Assembly (NCBI RefSeq): GCF_001984575.1
Contig: NZ_LZNS01000001.1
Coordinates: forward strand, 1,931,275 to 1,995,274
DNA length: 64,000 nucleotides
Direction: 5' to 3'
DNA from: Streptomyces sp. MP131-18
GTDB taxonomy: Bacteria > Actinomycetota > Actinomycetes > Streptomycetales > Streptomycetaceae
The stretch's first letter is position 1, and the number at the start of each line of letters is the position of its first letter. A model generated the notes under the pieces. The model did not search any database and was not told the DNA's origin. It worked only from the letters and a program-made list of their open reading frames with translations. The position numbers were made by a program, and so were the translations under genes. Of this stretch, positions 49,670 to 58,309 are shown one piece after another.

Positions 49670-51116
49670 ACGCGGCACCCGGGCGCCCTCACGCGTCTCC
49701 GCCCGGTTCCGCATCCTGCTGTGGCTCGTGGTCGTGATGGCCGTCGCGCTCGCCGCCGTCGTCACCACCACGCGGTCGATCCTGCTGCGCGACGTGGAGG
49801 AGCGCACCAGCCAGATACTGACCCAGGAGTCCTCCGAGTTCCGCAACTTCGTGTCGCGCGGGCGCGACCCGGGCACCGGGCAGCCGTTCACCGACGCGCG
49901 CCGCCTGCTCAACCTCTACCTGGAACGTCAGTACCCGGACCCGGCCGAGGAGCTGCTCGGCTACATCGTGGAGTCGCCGCGGCCCACGGTGATCAGGCAG
50001 CCGCGGGACATACCCTCCCGCCTGCCGCTCTTCCAGGACCCCGCCTCGCTGGCACTGATCGCCGAGGACACCGCCCGGACCGGCACGCTGAAGCGGGACA
50101 GCGGCGAGGTCAGCTGGGCGAAGGTCCCCATCACGCCCACGGGTGACGAGCCGCCCGCCATGTTCATCGTCGCCTTCCACTCCGACCGCGCACAGTCCTC
50201 CGCGCAGAATGTGGTCAACATCCTGCTGGTGATCTCGGGCGTCGCGCTGCTGATGACCTGCGCCGTGGGCTGGGCGGTGGCGGGCAGCATCCTCGCGCCG
50301 GTCCGCCTGGTGCGGGCCACCGCGGCGCAGCTCACCGAGCAGGACCTCACGCGGCGCATCCCGATCCGCGGCCGCGACGACATCTCGGCACTCGCAGAAA
50401 CGTTCAACGCGATGCTCGACCGGCTGGAACGCGCCTTCGCCGCCCAGCGGCGCTTCGTGGACGACGCCGGGCACGAGCTGCGCACGCCCATCACCATCGT
50501 GCGCGGCCACCTGGAGCTGATGAGCGAGGGCGAGGGCCCGGAGAGCGTCGCGGAGCGGCGCGAGACGGTGCGGCTGGTCACCGACGAGCTGGACCGGATG
50601 AGCCGCATCGTCGAGGACCTGCTGCTGCTCGCCAAGGCGGAACGGCCGGACTTCGTGCAGCCCGCGCCCGTTCAGCTGGCCGAGCTGACCGCCGACGTGT
50701 TCGTGAAGGCCAGGGCCCTGGGCGACCGGCGCTGGGAGCTGCCGGAAGTGGCCGAGTGCGAGGCACAACTGGACGCGCAGCGCATCACACAGGCCATGGT
50801 GCAGCTCGCGCAGAACGCCGTCGAGCACACCGGCCCCGGGCAGGCCGTGCACATCGGCTCCCGGCTGACCGAGCGGCACGTGGAGCTGTACGTGGCCGAC
50901 TCGGGGCCCGGCGTCCCGGCCGAGGACGCCGACATGATCTTCGAACGCTTCCGGCGCGGCGACGCCAGGCGCGGCGGCAGGACCGGCGGCGGCAGCGGGG
51001 CCGGGCTGGGCCTGTCCATCGTCAAGGCGATAGCCGAGGGCCACCACGGCCGTGTGGACCTGCGCCCCACTCCCGGCGGGGGCGCCACCTTCGTACTCGT
51101 ACTGGAGACCCCATGA
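49569..51116 (+). CDS. Membrane sensor histidine kinase
   Basis: A 515-residue kinase. An unusual Thr-rich N-terminus (about 1-37) precedes TM1 (ILLWLVVVMAVALAAVV, about 49-65), an extracytoplasmic sensor of ~155 residues, TM2 (NILLVISGVALLMTCAVGWA) and a HAMP domain. The dimerisation domain with phospho-acceptor His302 (DDAGHELRTP) follows, then an HATPase with N-box QNAVEHTG, DSGPGVP and GAGLGLSIV. The first in-frame start before TM1 is the ATG at 49569, so the overlap with the Asp-rich gene seems real. The response regulator gene follows with a 4-bp overlap. Confidence 0.92.
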   Translation: MDTTSSTSTTGTTRTTTGTTTETRTGTGTTSTTERGTRAPSRVSARFRILLWLVVVMAVALAAVVTTTRSILLRDVEERTSQILTQESSEFRNFVSRGRDPGTGQPFTDARRLLNLYLERQYPDPAEELLGYIVESPRPTVIRQPRDIPSRLPLFQDPASLALIAEDTARTGTLKRDSGEVSWAKVPITPTGDEPPAMFIVAFHSDRAQSSAQNVVNILLVISGVALLMTCAVGWAVAGSILAPVRLVRATAAQLTEQDLTRRIPIRGRDDISALAETFNAMLDRLERAFAAQRRFVDDAGHELRTPITIVRGHLELMSEGEGPESVAERRETVRLVTDELDRMSRIVEDLLLLAKAERPDFVQPAPVQLAELTADVFVKARALGDRRWELPEVAECEAQLDAQRITQAMVQLAQNAVEHTGPGQAVHIGSRLTERHVELYVADSGPGVPAEDADMIFERFRRGDARRGGRTGGGSGAGLGLSIVKAIAEGHHGRVDLRPTPGGGATFVLVLETP

Positions 51117-51775
51117 ACCGCATCCTCATCGCCGAGGACGAGGAGCGCATCGCCTCCTTCGTCGAGAAGGGCCTGCGGGCCAACGGCTTCACCACCACCG
51201 TCGCCGTGGACGGCGACGCCGCGCTCGACTACGTGAGCACCGGCGGCTACGACCTGGTCCTGCTCGATATCGGGCTGCCGGGCCGGGACGGGTTCACGGT
51301 GCTGCGCGAGATGCGGGAGTCCCGCGTCACCGTGCCGGTGATCGTGCTGACGGCGCGCGACTCGGTGCGCGACACCGTGGCCGGCCTCGAAGGCGGTGCG
51401 GACGACTGGATGACCAAGCCGTTCCGCTTCGAGGAGCTGCTGGCCCGGGTGCGGCTGCGGCTGCGCACCGCGGCCAGGGCGCCCGAGGTGACGGTGCTGC
51501 GCAGCGGCGACCTGAGCCTCGACCTGCGAACGCGCCGGGCGCGCGCCGGGGGCGCGATGGTGGACCTGACGGCGCGCGAGTTCGTGCTGCTCGAACTTTT
51601 TCTGCGGCACCCGGGACAGGTGCTCTCGCGCGAGCAGATCCTGTCCCACGTATGGGGTTACGACTTCGACCCGGGCTCGAACATCGTGGACGTGTACGTG
51701 CGCGCGCTGCGCAAGAAGCTCGGCGCCGCGCGCGTCGAGACGGTGCGCGGCATGGGGTACCGGCTGCCGCAGTGA
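51113..51775 (+). CDS. OmpR/PhoB-family response regulator
   Basis: A 220-residue regulator: receiver domain with acidic pocket AEDEE, phosphorylated D52 in LVLLDIGLPG and lysine in DDWMTKPFRFEE, and a C-terminal winged helix (VDLTAREFVLLELFLRHPGQ, VDVYVRALRKKLG, GMGYRLPQ). It is the partner of the kinase whose gene overlaps its start (ATGA). TTCAT-N6-TTCAT repeats in front of this operon and of the SLC13 gene are candidate targets. Confidence 0.94.
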   Translation: MNRILIAEDEERIASFVEKGLRANGFTTTVAVDGDAALDYVSTGGYDLVLLDIGLPGRDGFTVLREMRESRVTVPVIVLTARDSVRDTVAGLEGGADDWMTKPFRFEELLARVRLRLRTAARAPEVTVLRSGDLSLDLRTRRARAGGAMVDLTAREFVLLELFLRHPGQVLSREQILSHVWGYDFDPGSNIVDVYVRALRKKLGAARVETVRGMGYRLPQ

Positions 51776-51812
51776 GGCGCGGGAGGGCGTCGCCCGGCCG
51801 ATGAAGTTCCCC

Positions 51813-51827
51813 TCATGAAGGGTTCAT
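51813..51827 (+). promoter_or_regulatory. TCAT-N7-TCAT direct repeat upstream of the SLC13 gene
   Basis: CTCAT and TTCAT half-sites (TCAT at 51813 and 51824) are 11 bp apart, 34-48 bp before the transporter GTG. It shares the spacing and TTCAT core with the repeat at 49319. ATGAAG occurs at 51801 and 51815, the inverse of the same core. A proposed binding site for the adjacent response regulator. Confidence 0.42.
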
Positions 51828-51860
51828 CGGTCGCTCACCCGGCGTTCGGAGACTGGTCGG

Positions 51861-53273
51861 GTGACACTCACCTTCCGTCAGGCCGCGGCGCTGTGCGCGA
51901 CGCTGAGCTTCTGCGGGCTGCTGCTCGTTCCGCGGAACTTCCCGGAGCTGGCCGGCGACGCGCGCATCACGCTCGCCGTCTTCGCGCTCGCGACCTGCGC
52001 CTGGATCGCCTCGTCGATCGACGACACCTACGTCGCGCTCGGCGCCGGTCTGGCCCTGACGGTGACCGGGGTCACCAGCGCGGACGCCCTCTTCGGCACC
52101 CTGGGCGACGCGACGATATGGCTGCTGATCTGCGCGTTCGTCCTGGCCGCCGCCGTGGCGGCCACCGGCCTCGCCGGGCGCGCCGCCGCCTTCCTCGTGG
52201 GCGGCGCGCGCACGGTGCGGCAGCTGGTGCACCTGACGACGGCGGCCCTGGTCGTCTCGGCCTTCGCGGTGCCCGCGACCTCGGGCCGCGCCGCGCTGGC
52301 CCTGCCCGTCTTCCTCGCCCTGGCCCGCGCGCTGGCCGACCGCAAGCGTCTTGTCGTCGCGCTGGCCCTGCTCTTCCCGACCGTGATCCTGCTGTCCGCG
52401 GTGGCCACGCTGATCGGCGCGGGCGCCCACCTCATCACCGTCTCGGTGCTGTGGGAGACCACGGGGGAACGGGTCGGCTTCCACGAGTGGCTGCTGCTCG
52501 GGCTGCCGCTGGCCGTGGTGTCCTCCCACCTCGCCGCCGAGGTGGTGCTGCTCACGACGACGCGGCGGGCGGACCGGCGCGGGGGCGTGCGGGTCTCCGC
52601 CGAGGCGATCGAGGAGCACAGCGAACGGCCGGTGACCGGGCGGCTCTCGCCGGCCGAGACCCGCTGCGCCGCGCTGCTGACCACCGTCGTCGCACTGTGG
52701 TGCAGCGAGCCGCTGCACGGGGCGTCGCCCGCCGTGGTCGCGCTGATCGGCGCCGTCGTCGCGACGGCGCCCGCGCTCGGCACGATACGGCTCAAGGACG
52801 CGCTGGCCACGGTGCCGTGGTCGCTGCTGCTGTTCATGGCGGCCACCATGGCGATGGGGGTGGCGCTGGCCGAGTCGGGGGCCGCGACGTGGCTGATATC
52901 GGGCCTGCCAGGGGACGCCGTCCCCGCGTGGGCGTTCCTCGCCGTCGTCGTCGCGGTGAGCACCGCGGCGCATCTGGTGCTCCAGTCCCGCTCCGCCCGC
53001 TCCAGCGTGCTGGTGCCGCTGGTGGTGGCCGCCGCGATGGCCGCGGGGGTCGACCCGGTCGCCGCCGCGCTGGCCTCGACGGCGGCGGCGGGCTTCTGCC
53101 ACACCCTGCCGGCCTCCGCCAAACCGGTCGCCCTGTTCTCCGATGTGCCCGGCACACCGACGTACACCCCCGGTGACCTGCTGCGGCTGTCCGCGGTGCT
53201 CGCCCCGCTCACCGCCGCCCTCGTTCTGCTGTTCGCCCTGGCCGTGTGGCCGCTGTTCGGCGTCACCCCCTGA
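51861..53273 (+). CDS. SLC13/ArsB-superfamily anion or carboxylate transporter
   Basis: A 470-residue integral membrane protein with about eleven or twelve hydrophobic segments in two repeats. DATIWLLICAFVLAAAVAAT and VPATSGRAALALPVFLALAR resemble SLC13 (DASS) permeases, with a second SRSARSSVLVPLVVAAA repeat. Members import di/tricarboxylates, sulfate or related anions with sodium. The glycerate kinase gene 9 bp downstream suggests glycerate or a related hydroxyacid as substrate. The GTG at 51861 follows the two-component genes by 85 bp. Confidence 0.82.
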   Translation: MTLTFRQAAALCATLSFCGLLLVPRNFPELAGDARITLAVFALATCAWIASSIDDTYVALGAGLALTVTGVTSADALFGTLGDATIWLLICAFVLAAAVAATGLAGRAAAFLVGGARTVRQLVHLTTAALVVSAFAVPATSGRAALALPVFLALARALADRKRLVVALALLFPTVILLSAVATLIGAGAHLITVSVLWETTGERVGFHEWLLLGLPLAVVSSHLAAEVVLLTTTRRADRRGGVRVSAEAIEEHSERPVTGRLSPAETRCAALLTTVVALWCSEPLHGASPAVVALIGAVVATAPALGTIRLKDALATVPWSLLLFMAATMAMGVALAESGAATWLISGLPGDAVPAWAFLAVVVAVSTAAHLVLQSRSARSSVLVPLVVAAAMAAGVDPVAAALASTAAAGFCHTLPASAKPVALFSDVPGTPTYTPGDLLRLSAVLAPLTAALVLLFALAVWPLFGVTP

Positions 53274-53282
53274 GGAGTGCCC

Positions 53283-54455
53283 GTGATCCCCCCGTACCGA
53301 TTTGCCGTGGCGCCCAGCGGCCTCAAGGAGTCACTGTCCGCCTCCGCCGCCGCCGACGCCATCGCCGAGGGCCTGCTGCGGGCCGCACCCGGCTCGCACA
53401 TCGACCTGCTGCCCCTGGTGGACGGCGGCGAGGGCACGGCCGAGGCGCTCGCCGCCACGGCCGGCGGCCGGCTGGTCCACCGCACCGCGACCGGACCCGT
53501 GGGCTCGCCGGTACCGACGCACTTCGCGCTGCTGAAGGGCACCGCCGTGGTGGAGATGGCCGCGGTCGCCGGTCTTTCGCTGGTCCCGCCGGGGCAGCGC
53601 GATCCGGGTGCGACGACGACGTACGGCGTCGGCGAGCTGATCACCGCGGCGCTCGACACCGGGGTGCGGCGCATCCTGGTGGGCTGCGGCGACTCGGGCA
53701 CGTCCGACGGCGGCGCGGGCGCCCTCCAGGCGCTGGGCGTCCGGCTGCTGGACGCGGACGGACGGGACCTGCCGCGCGGCGGAGCCGCGTTGCGGCGGCT
53801 GCACCGCATCGACGCGCGGGGGCTCGACCCGCGGCTCGCCGAGGCCGAGGTGCTGGTCGCGTGCAACCCGTTCAACGTGCTGTGCGGCCCGCGCGGCGTC
53901 GCCCGCGTCTTCGGGCCGCAGAAGGGCGCGGGGCCCGCGCTGGTGGAGGAGCTGTCCACGGCGCTCGACCACTGGGCCGGCGTACTGGCCCGCGACCTGG
54001 CGCCCACGGGCATCGACCTGCGCACGGGCGCGGGCACCGGCGCGTCCGGGGGCCTGGGTGCCGGTCTGGCCGCCGTGGGCGCGCGGCTGCTGCCGCGCTT
54101 CGACGTTCTGCTGGACCACGTCGACCTGGACGCGCGGCTGGCGCGCGCGGACCTGGTGGTCACCGCGGAGGGCGCGCTGGACCGGCAGTCCTCCCGCGGG
54201 AAGATCCCGGGCGAGGTGGCCCGGCGCGCGAAGGCGCTCGGCATTCCGGTGCTCGCCCTCGCGGGCACCCTGGGCGAGGGCGCGCACGAGGTCAGGCTGA
54301 TCGGCGTCGACGCCTGGAGCGGCATCCTGCCCGCGCCGGTCGGCCTGCCGGAGGCGCTGGCGCGCGGCGGGGAGTTCCTGGCCGACGCGGCGGAACGGGC
54401 GCTGCGTATGGTACTGCTCGGCAGCCGGATGGCCCGCCCCGCGGTGCGGCCCTGA
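53283..54455 (+). CDS. Glycerate 2-kinase (GarK/GlxK family)
   Basis: A 390-residue kinase that phosphorylates D-glycerate for entry into glycolysis. Signatures: APSGLKESLSASAAADAIAE at the N-terminus, PLVDGGEGTAEAL, GCGDSGTSDGGAGALQALG, ACNPFNVLCGPRGVARVFGP and the C-terminal GALDRQSSRGKIPGEVA. The GTG at 53283 has GAGGAG about 6 nt before it. Operon with the upstream SLC13 transporter. A perfect palindromic terminator follows. Confidence 0.94.
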   Translation: MIPPYRFAVAPSGLKESLSASAAADAIAEGLLRAAPGSHIDLLPLVDGGEGTAEALAATAGGRLVHRTATGPVGSPVPTHFALLKGTAVVEMAAVAGLSLVPPGQRDPGATTTYGVGELITAALDTGVRRILVGCGDSGTSDGGAGALQALGVRLLDADGRDLPRGGAALRRLHRIDARGLDPRLAEAEVLVACNPFNVLCGPRGVARVFGPQKGAGPALVEELSTALDHWAGVLARDLAPTGIDLRTGAGTGASGGLGAGLAAVGARLLPRFDVLLDHVDLDARLARADLVVTAEGALDRQSSRGKIPGEVARRAKALGIPVLALAGTLGEGAHEVRLIGVDAWSGILPAPVGLPEALARGGEFLADAAERALRMVLLGSRMARPAVRP

Positions 54456-54481
54456 GCGCACGCTCGGCGCGGCGCCGGAGC

Positions 54482-54505
54482 GCGGGCCGGCGCGCGCCGG
54501 CCCGC
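54482..54505. terminator. Bidirectional terminator between glycerate kinase and the F420-type oxidoreductase gene
   Basis: A perfect palindrome giving a 10-bp GCGGGCCGGC stem with a GCGC loop, in the 66-bp gap between two convergent stops. Confidence 0.75.
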
Positions 54506-54521
54506 AACGTTCCGGTGGGGC

Positions 54522-55439
54522 TCAGGACAGCTCACGGCCGAGTGCGGCCAGCTCGCGCCAGTGCGCGATCGGTGCCGCGGTGGGGTCGGCGGTGAGCACC
54601 TGGAGGCAGACGTGGTCGGCGCCGGCGTCGAGGTGGGCACGCACCCGCGAGCCGATGGCGTCCAGGGCCCGGGGACCGCCGCCCGCCACCAGCGCCTCGA
54701 CGACCCGGTCGCTCGGCTGCTCGGCGAGTTCGTCGGGCCGGTAGCCCAGGCGGAGCATGTTCCTGGTGTACGCGCCCCCTCCGGCGAGGTAGGCGCCGAC
54801 ATGGGCGCGGGCCAGCTCGCGGGCGGCACCGGGGTCCGGCTCCAGCACGACCGCCTGTTCGACGGCGACCAGCCCCCCAGGGCCGGTCCTGGCGCGGGCG
54901 GCCTCGGTGTGGGCGACCGGTACCAGGTAGGGCAGCACGCCGTCGGTCCTGGTGGCGGCCAGATCCAGCATGCGCGGTCCCAGCGCGCCGAGAACGCGGC
55001 GGGCGGGGACGGCCGGCGGCGGGCCCTGGAGGGGCACCGCGTCCATCGCGTCGAGGTAGGCGCTCATGGTGGCAACGGCGCGGCCCGCGGAGGGGACGCG
55101 GTAGCCGAGGTACATCAGCGGCCGGTCGTCGACCCGGTGTCCGCCGAGCCCGAGGACGAACCGGCCGGGATGCGCCTCGGCCAGCGAGCGCTCCGCGGCG
55201 GCCATCGCGATCGGGTCGCGCAGGAAGACGTTCGCGATGCCGGTGCCGACCACCAGCCGCCGGGTGGCGTCCAGCAGCAGCGCGGCCTGCGTCGGCGCGT
55301 CCCGGCCAAAGCCCTCACCGAACCACAGCGCGCCGAAGCCGAGCTCTTCGATCTCCGCCGCCAATTCGCGTACACGCGTCGCGGGCTCGGTGTCCAGAGC
55401 CGCGGTCCACAGGCCGACGCGGCCGATTGCCGAGTTCAT
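54522..55439 (-). CDS. LLM-class (probably F420-dependent) oxidoreductase
   Basis: A 305-residue luciferase-like monooxygenase-fold protein. IGRVGLWTAALDT at the N-terminus, EELGFGALWFGEGFGRD and the GTGIANVFLRDPIAMA-AAERSLAEAHPGRFVLGLGG core match the actinobacterial family often annotated as TIGR03620-type F420-dependent enzymes. The substrate is unknown. It is divergent from a TetR gene across 81 bp containing two operator-like repeats, so it is probably the regulated target. Confidence 0.87.
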   Translation of the reverse strand: MNSAIGRVGLWTAALDTEPATRVRELAAEIEELGFGALWFGEGFGRDAPTQAALLLDATRRLVVGTGIANVFLRDPIAMAAAERSLAEAHPGRFVLGLGGHRVDDRPLMYLGYRVPSAGRAVATMSAYLDAMDAVPLQGPPPAVPARRVLGALGPRMLDLAATRTDGVLPYLVPVAHTEAARARTGPGGLVAVEQAVVLEPDPGAARELARAHVGAYLAGGGAYTRNMLRLGYRPDELAEQPSDRVVEALVAGGGPRALDAIGSRVRAHLDAGADHVCLQVLTADPTAAPIAHWRELAALGRELS

Positions 55440-55455
55440 CCGTCCTCCCCAGACG

Positions 55456-55509
55456 ATAGTGAGAACCTCTCATGTTTCACACGTTACTATAGTGAGCAGT
55501 CCTCATGTT
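55456..55509. promoter_or_regulatory. Paired operators between the LLM oxidoreductase and TetR genes
   Basis: TGAGAACCTCTCA (within 55456-55476) is a perfect 5-3-5 inverted repeat, and TGAGCAGTCCTCA (within 55489-55509) a weaker copy. Both sit in the same 21-bp frame beginning ATAGTGAG and ending CTCATGTT, 33 bp apart. They cover the divergent promoter region, as expected for TetR repression of both genes. Confidence 0.7.
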
Positions 55510-55520
55510 CCGGAGGTGAC

Positions 55521-56105
55521 GTGAGCCAGGCCCCCAGAACGCAGCGCGCCGATGCACGCCGCAACCGTGAGCAGCTGCTCGACAAGGCCGACGCCGCCTT
55601 CCGCCGGCACGGCGTGCGGGCGTCGCTCGCGGAGATCGCGCGCTCTTGCAATATCGCCATCGGCACCCTGTACCGGCACTTCCCGACCCGCGAGGCGCTC
55701 CTGGAAGCGCTTCTGCGCGACAGGATCGAGTCCCTGCGCAACCATGCGGAACGGCTCGCCGGTTCCCCGGAACCGTTGGAGGCGCTCATCGAGTGGCTAC
55801 GGGAGTTCGGCCAGTGCTCGTCTGCCTATCAGGGCCTGCCGGAGTCGGTGGTCGCCACCGCCGGGGACGAGGAGTCGGACCTGCACGCCGGCGTGATGAG
55901 CATGCACGCGGCCGCCGGCGCACTTCTGACGCAAGCGCAGCGCAGCGGCGCGGTCCGGCCCGACGTCTCGCGCGCCGAGGTGCTGGCCCTGGCCTGCGGG
56001 GCCGCCACCGCGAGCCAGTACGGCACCGCCGACCCCGATCGCCTCCTGCGCCTCGTCGTCGAAGGCATCAGGACGCCCGCCGGAGCCGCAGGGGCCGACG
56101 GCTGA
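55521..56105 (+). CDS. TetR-family repressor
   Basis: A 194-residue regulator with N-terminal helix-turn-helix DAAFRRHGVRASLAEIARSC, NIAIGTLYRHFPTREALLEA (about 24-63), and a C-terminal helical ligand domain of the SbtR-like type (LLRLVVEGIRTP). GGAGG lies just before the GTG at 55521. It faces the LLM oxidoreductase gene over a pair of palindromes and is probably its repressor. Confidence 0.9.
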   Translation: MSQAPRTQRADARRNREQLLDKADAAFRRHGVRASLAEIARSCNIAIGTLYRHFPTREALLEALLRDRIESLRNHAERLAGSPEPLEALIEWLREFGQCSSAYQGLPESVVATAGDEESDLHAGVMSMHAAAGALLTQAQRSGAVRPDVSRAEVLALACGAATASQYGTADPDRLLRLVVEGIRTPAGAAGADG

Positions 56106-56132
56106 CGCCGCGCCCACCCCGCTCCCGGCCCT

Positions 56133-56336
56133 TTACTCCCAGATGTCGGGCCCGCCGCCGCGCCATTCGAAGAGGCCGGGGTCGCGCAGGTCCACGTCGT
56201 CCGGGTCGAGCCCGGCGCGCCGCAGGAATTCGAGCAGCTCGCCGAGCGACCTCGCGCGGCCGAGGATTTCGCCGTTCGCGCGCACCCGCCGCCCGCCGCC
56301 CTCGGTCAGCGGATAGACGACGATGCGTGTGGCCAT
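56133..56336 (-). CDS. Small conserved-looking protein of unknown function
   Basis: A 67-residue protein beginning MATRIVVYPLTEGGGRRVRA and ending GLFEWRGGGPDIWE, with a predicted mixed alpha/beta make-up (GRARSLGELLEFLRRAGLDP forms a helix). The codon bias is as in real genes, and the frame is compact and acidic at the C-terminus. No family recognised. It converges on the TetR gene. Confidence 0.65.
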   Translation of the reverse strand: MATRIVVYPLTEGGGRRVRANGEILGRARSLGELLEFLRRAGLDPDDVDLRDPGLFEWRGGGPDIWE

Positions 56337-56577
56337 GCGCCAAGCGTGCACCCCGGCGCGCGCCCGCGCACCCCCAGCGGCGCACGCAGGTCCGGAACGT
56401 TCGGCCCGGGAAAACGGCCTCAGGTTTCGTTCCCGGACGCCGCCGCGGGACCCGCAGGGCCGACCGGCGCGAAGCCGCGCGCGGGCGTTCCGTCTGTGCT
56501 CGACTGAGGTCAGCGCAAAGGAAATCCCCGCTCTATGCTGGCAAGTGACGAGCAAGCCTCGCAGGACGGGGACTGTC

Positions 56578-57804
56578 ATGCACGACGAAAGCTCAGCGGG
56601 AGATCAGCTTCGATACCTCCGCAGGAGCCGCGGCCTCACCCAAGAGTCCCTGGCCGAGCGCGCCGGCCTGCGCCCCGGGGTGGTGAAGAAGATCGAGGGC
56701 GGCGGGAACGCCAGGATCGAGACCTACCACGCGCTCGCACGTGCCCTCGACGTGCGGACCAGCAGGCTGTTCGAATCGGGCCCGCCCCACCGCGACCGGC
56801 GCGGCGATGAGGACAACCTCGTGCTCATGCCCCTGCGGCAGGCGATCGCCCCGGCTGTCGGTGCCGCCGGGCCACTGGCCACGTGCGGGACCGTGGAGCC
56901 GGACCCGGACCTCGCGCAGATGCGGCGCACCTCGGACGCATTGGCCGACTCGTACCACCGCGACGAGTACGCCACCGTTGCCGAGGTGCTGCCGCCTCTC
57001 ATTCACTCGGCGCACCTTGCCGTGCGTCATTTCGATGGCGGGGCGGACCGCACCGAGGCACTGCGGCTGCGTGGCCGAGTCCTTCAGATGGCCGGGCGGT
57101 ACCTGGTTCAGGTCCGCGCCTATGACCTCGCGCAGACGGCGCTCCGGCACGCTGTGGAGGACGCGGCCACTTCCGGGGATCAGGCAGGGGTGGCCGCAGC
57201 GGTCTACCAGCAGGGCTGGCTACTGATCCGTCAGGGACGCCTCGATGAGGCCGAGCAGGTGTCCGTGGTGACTGCGGATGACGCCGAGCCCCGTATCTCA
57301 CGAGCGTCGCGGGCAGCACTCGGTGCGTGGGGCAAGCTGCTCGTTCATGCTTCTTCGGCGGCGGCTCGGAACAACCGCCCGAACGAGGCGCGTGAGATGC
57401 TGCGGCTGGCCCGGACCGCTGGGGTCGCCCTTGGGGGCGCCACGGCGGTGGACAACGGCAGTTGGGGGCGCTTCGACTGGCGCACGGTGGCCTACCAGGC
57501 GATCGAGAACCAAATGGTCGCTCAGCGCCCCACGCGGGCGCTGGCGCTGGCGGCACGGATGCCGCCGCTGCCCAAGGGGCAGACGTTCGGACGGCGGCAC
57601 CTTCTGGATGTGGCGCAGGCCCACGCGATGCTGCGGCAGAGCGACGACGCGTTGGGGATTCTTGCGTCGCTGCGCTCCGAGACTCCGGAGTGGCTGCGCC
57701 ATCAGCGGTTGGCCGCTGATGTGTTCCGTGATGCGCGGCGCGCGCGGCGGCGCGCTCTGTCGAGGGAGCAGCGGGCCCTCGGGGAATTTTTGGGAGCCCA
57801 GTAA
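56578..57804 (+). CDS. XRE-family regulator with a TPR-like C-terminal domain
   Basis: A 408-residue protein. The N-terminal helix-turn-helix (LRYLRRSRGLTQESLAERAG, LRPGVVKKIEGGGNARIETY, about 11-52) is a clear Xre/Cro domain. The remainder is helical with TPR-like features (AVYQQGWLLIRQGRLDEAEQ). Such regulators occur in many copies in Streptomyces and often control small neighbouring genes. Codon use is less GC-extreme than in the flanking genes. Three short genes follow on the same strand. A TATGCT -10-like element lies at 56534. Confidence 0.85.
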   Translation: MHDESSAGDQLRYLRRSRGLTQESLAERAGLRPGVVKKIEGGGNARIETYHALARALDVRTSRLFESGPPHRDRRGDEDNLVLMPLRQAIAPAVGAAGPLATCGTVEPDPDLAQMRRTSDALADSYHRDEYATVAEVLPPLIHSAHLAVRHFDGGADRTEALRLRGRVLQMAGRYLVQVRAYDLAQTALRHAVEDAATSGDQAGVAAAVYQQGWLLIRQGRLDEAEQVSVVTADDAEPRISRASRAALGAWGKLLVHASSAAARNNRPNEAREMLRLARTAGVALGGATAVDNGSWGRFDWRTVAYQAIENQMVAQRPTRALALAARMPPLPKGQTFGRRHLLDVAQAHAMLRQSDDALGILASLRSETPEWLRHQRLAADVFRDARRARRRALSREQRALGEFLGAQ

Positions 57805-57895
57805 GTACACGGTCCGTGTCTGTCCGCGTGCTCCCGGTATGGATGGGCATGGAACGTGCCTGGGGCAGCTGGTCGGGCGTCAGTAGCGTCCCAGC

Positions 57896-58309
57896 ATGGC
57901 CGAAATCGAGGCGGTGCCGGACTGGATGCCGCATAAGGGCGTGGAATCGTTGCCATGCGGCAGATGGTTCGACGGCGTGGGACTGCCGACGTTCGTCGGG
58001 CTGCGTGTGGTCAGCCGTCTGCGGGAGCGGTCGGGGCCGGTCGTTCAGGATCAGGTTGCCGATGTGCTGACGTGGCTGGTGCTGCCCGGTGCGGCGGAAG
58101 AGTGGGAGGAACGGGCGCCGGGGGTGGACATCGTGCGCGGGCCGCGGGTGGTTGCGGTGCCGCCCGCGGCGTGGTGTGAGGGGCCGTGGACCGGTGGCTC
58201 GGCGATCCGGTGGTTGATCCGCCCGACTCCGACGTGCCTGACCGATCCGCCGGTGCTGCTCGACGCACTGCGGCACGTCCTCCCGCCACGGGGAGACCAC
58301 CGTGCCTGA
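57896..58309 (+). CDS. Hypothetical protein 1 of the XRE cassette
   Basis: A 137-residue protein starting MAEIEAVPDWMPHKGVESLP, with several Trp and an even charge distribution; no signal peptide or membrane segment. No Shine-Dalgarno; a TAGCGT -10-like element sits immediately before the ATG, so the mRNA may be leaderless. The 3' end overlaps the next gene by 8 bp. Function unknown. Confidence 0.7.
   Translation: MAEIEAVPDWMPHKGVESLPCGRWFDGVGLPTFVGLRVVSRLRERSGPVVQDQVADVLTWLVLPGAAEEWEERAPGVDIVRGPRVVAVPPAAWCEGPWTGGSAIRWLIRPTPTCLTDPPVLLDALRHVLPPRGDHRA

Noticed and set aside
51795..51830. PhoP PHO box upstream of the SLC13 gene
   Set aside because: One unit (GTTCATC) is close, but the neighbouring units lack the 11-bp GTTCACC pattern. 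A TTCAT repeat shared with the adjacent two-component operon is a better reading.
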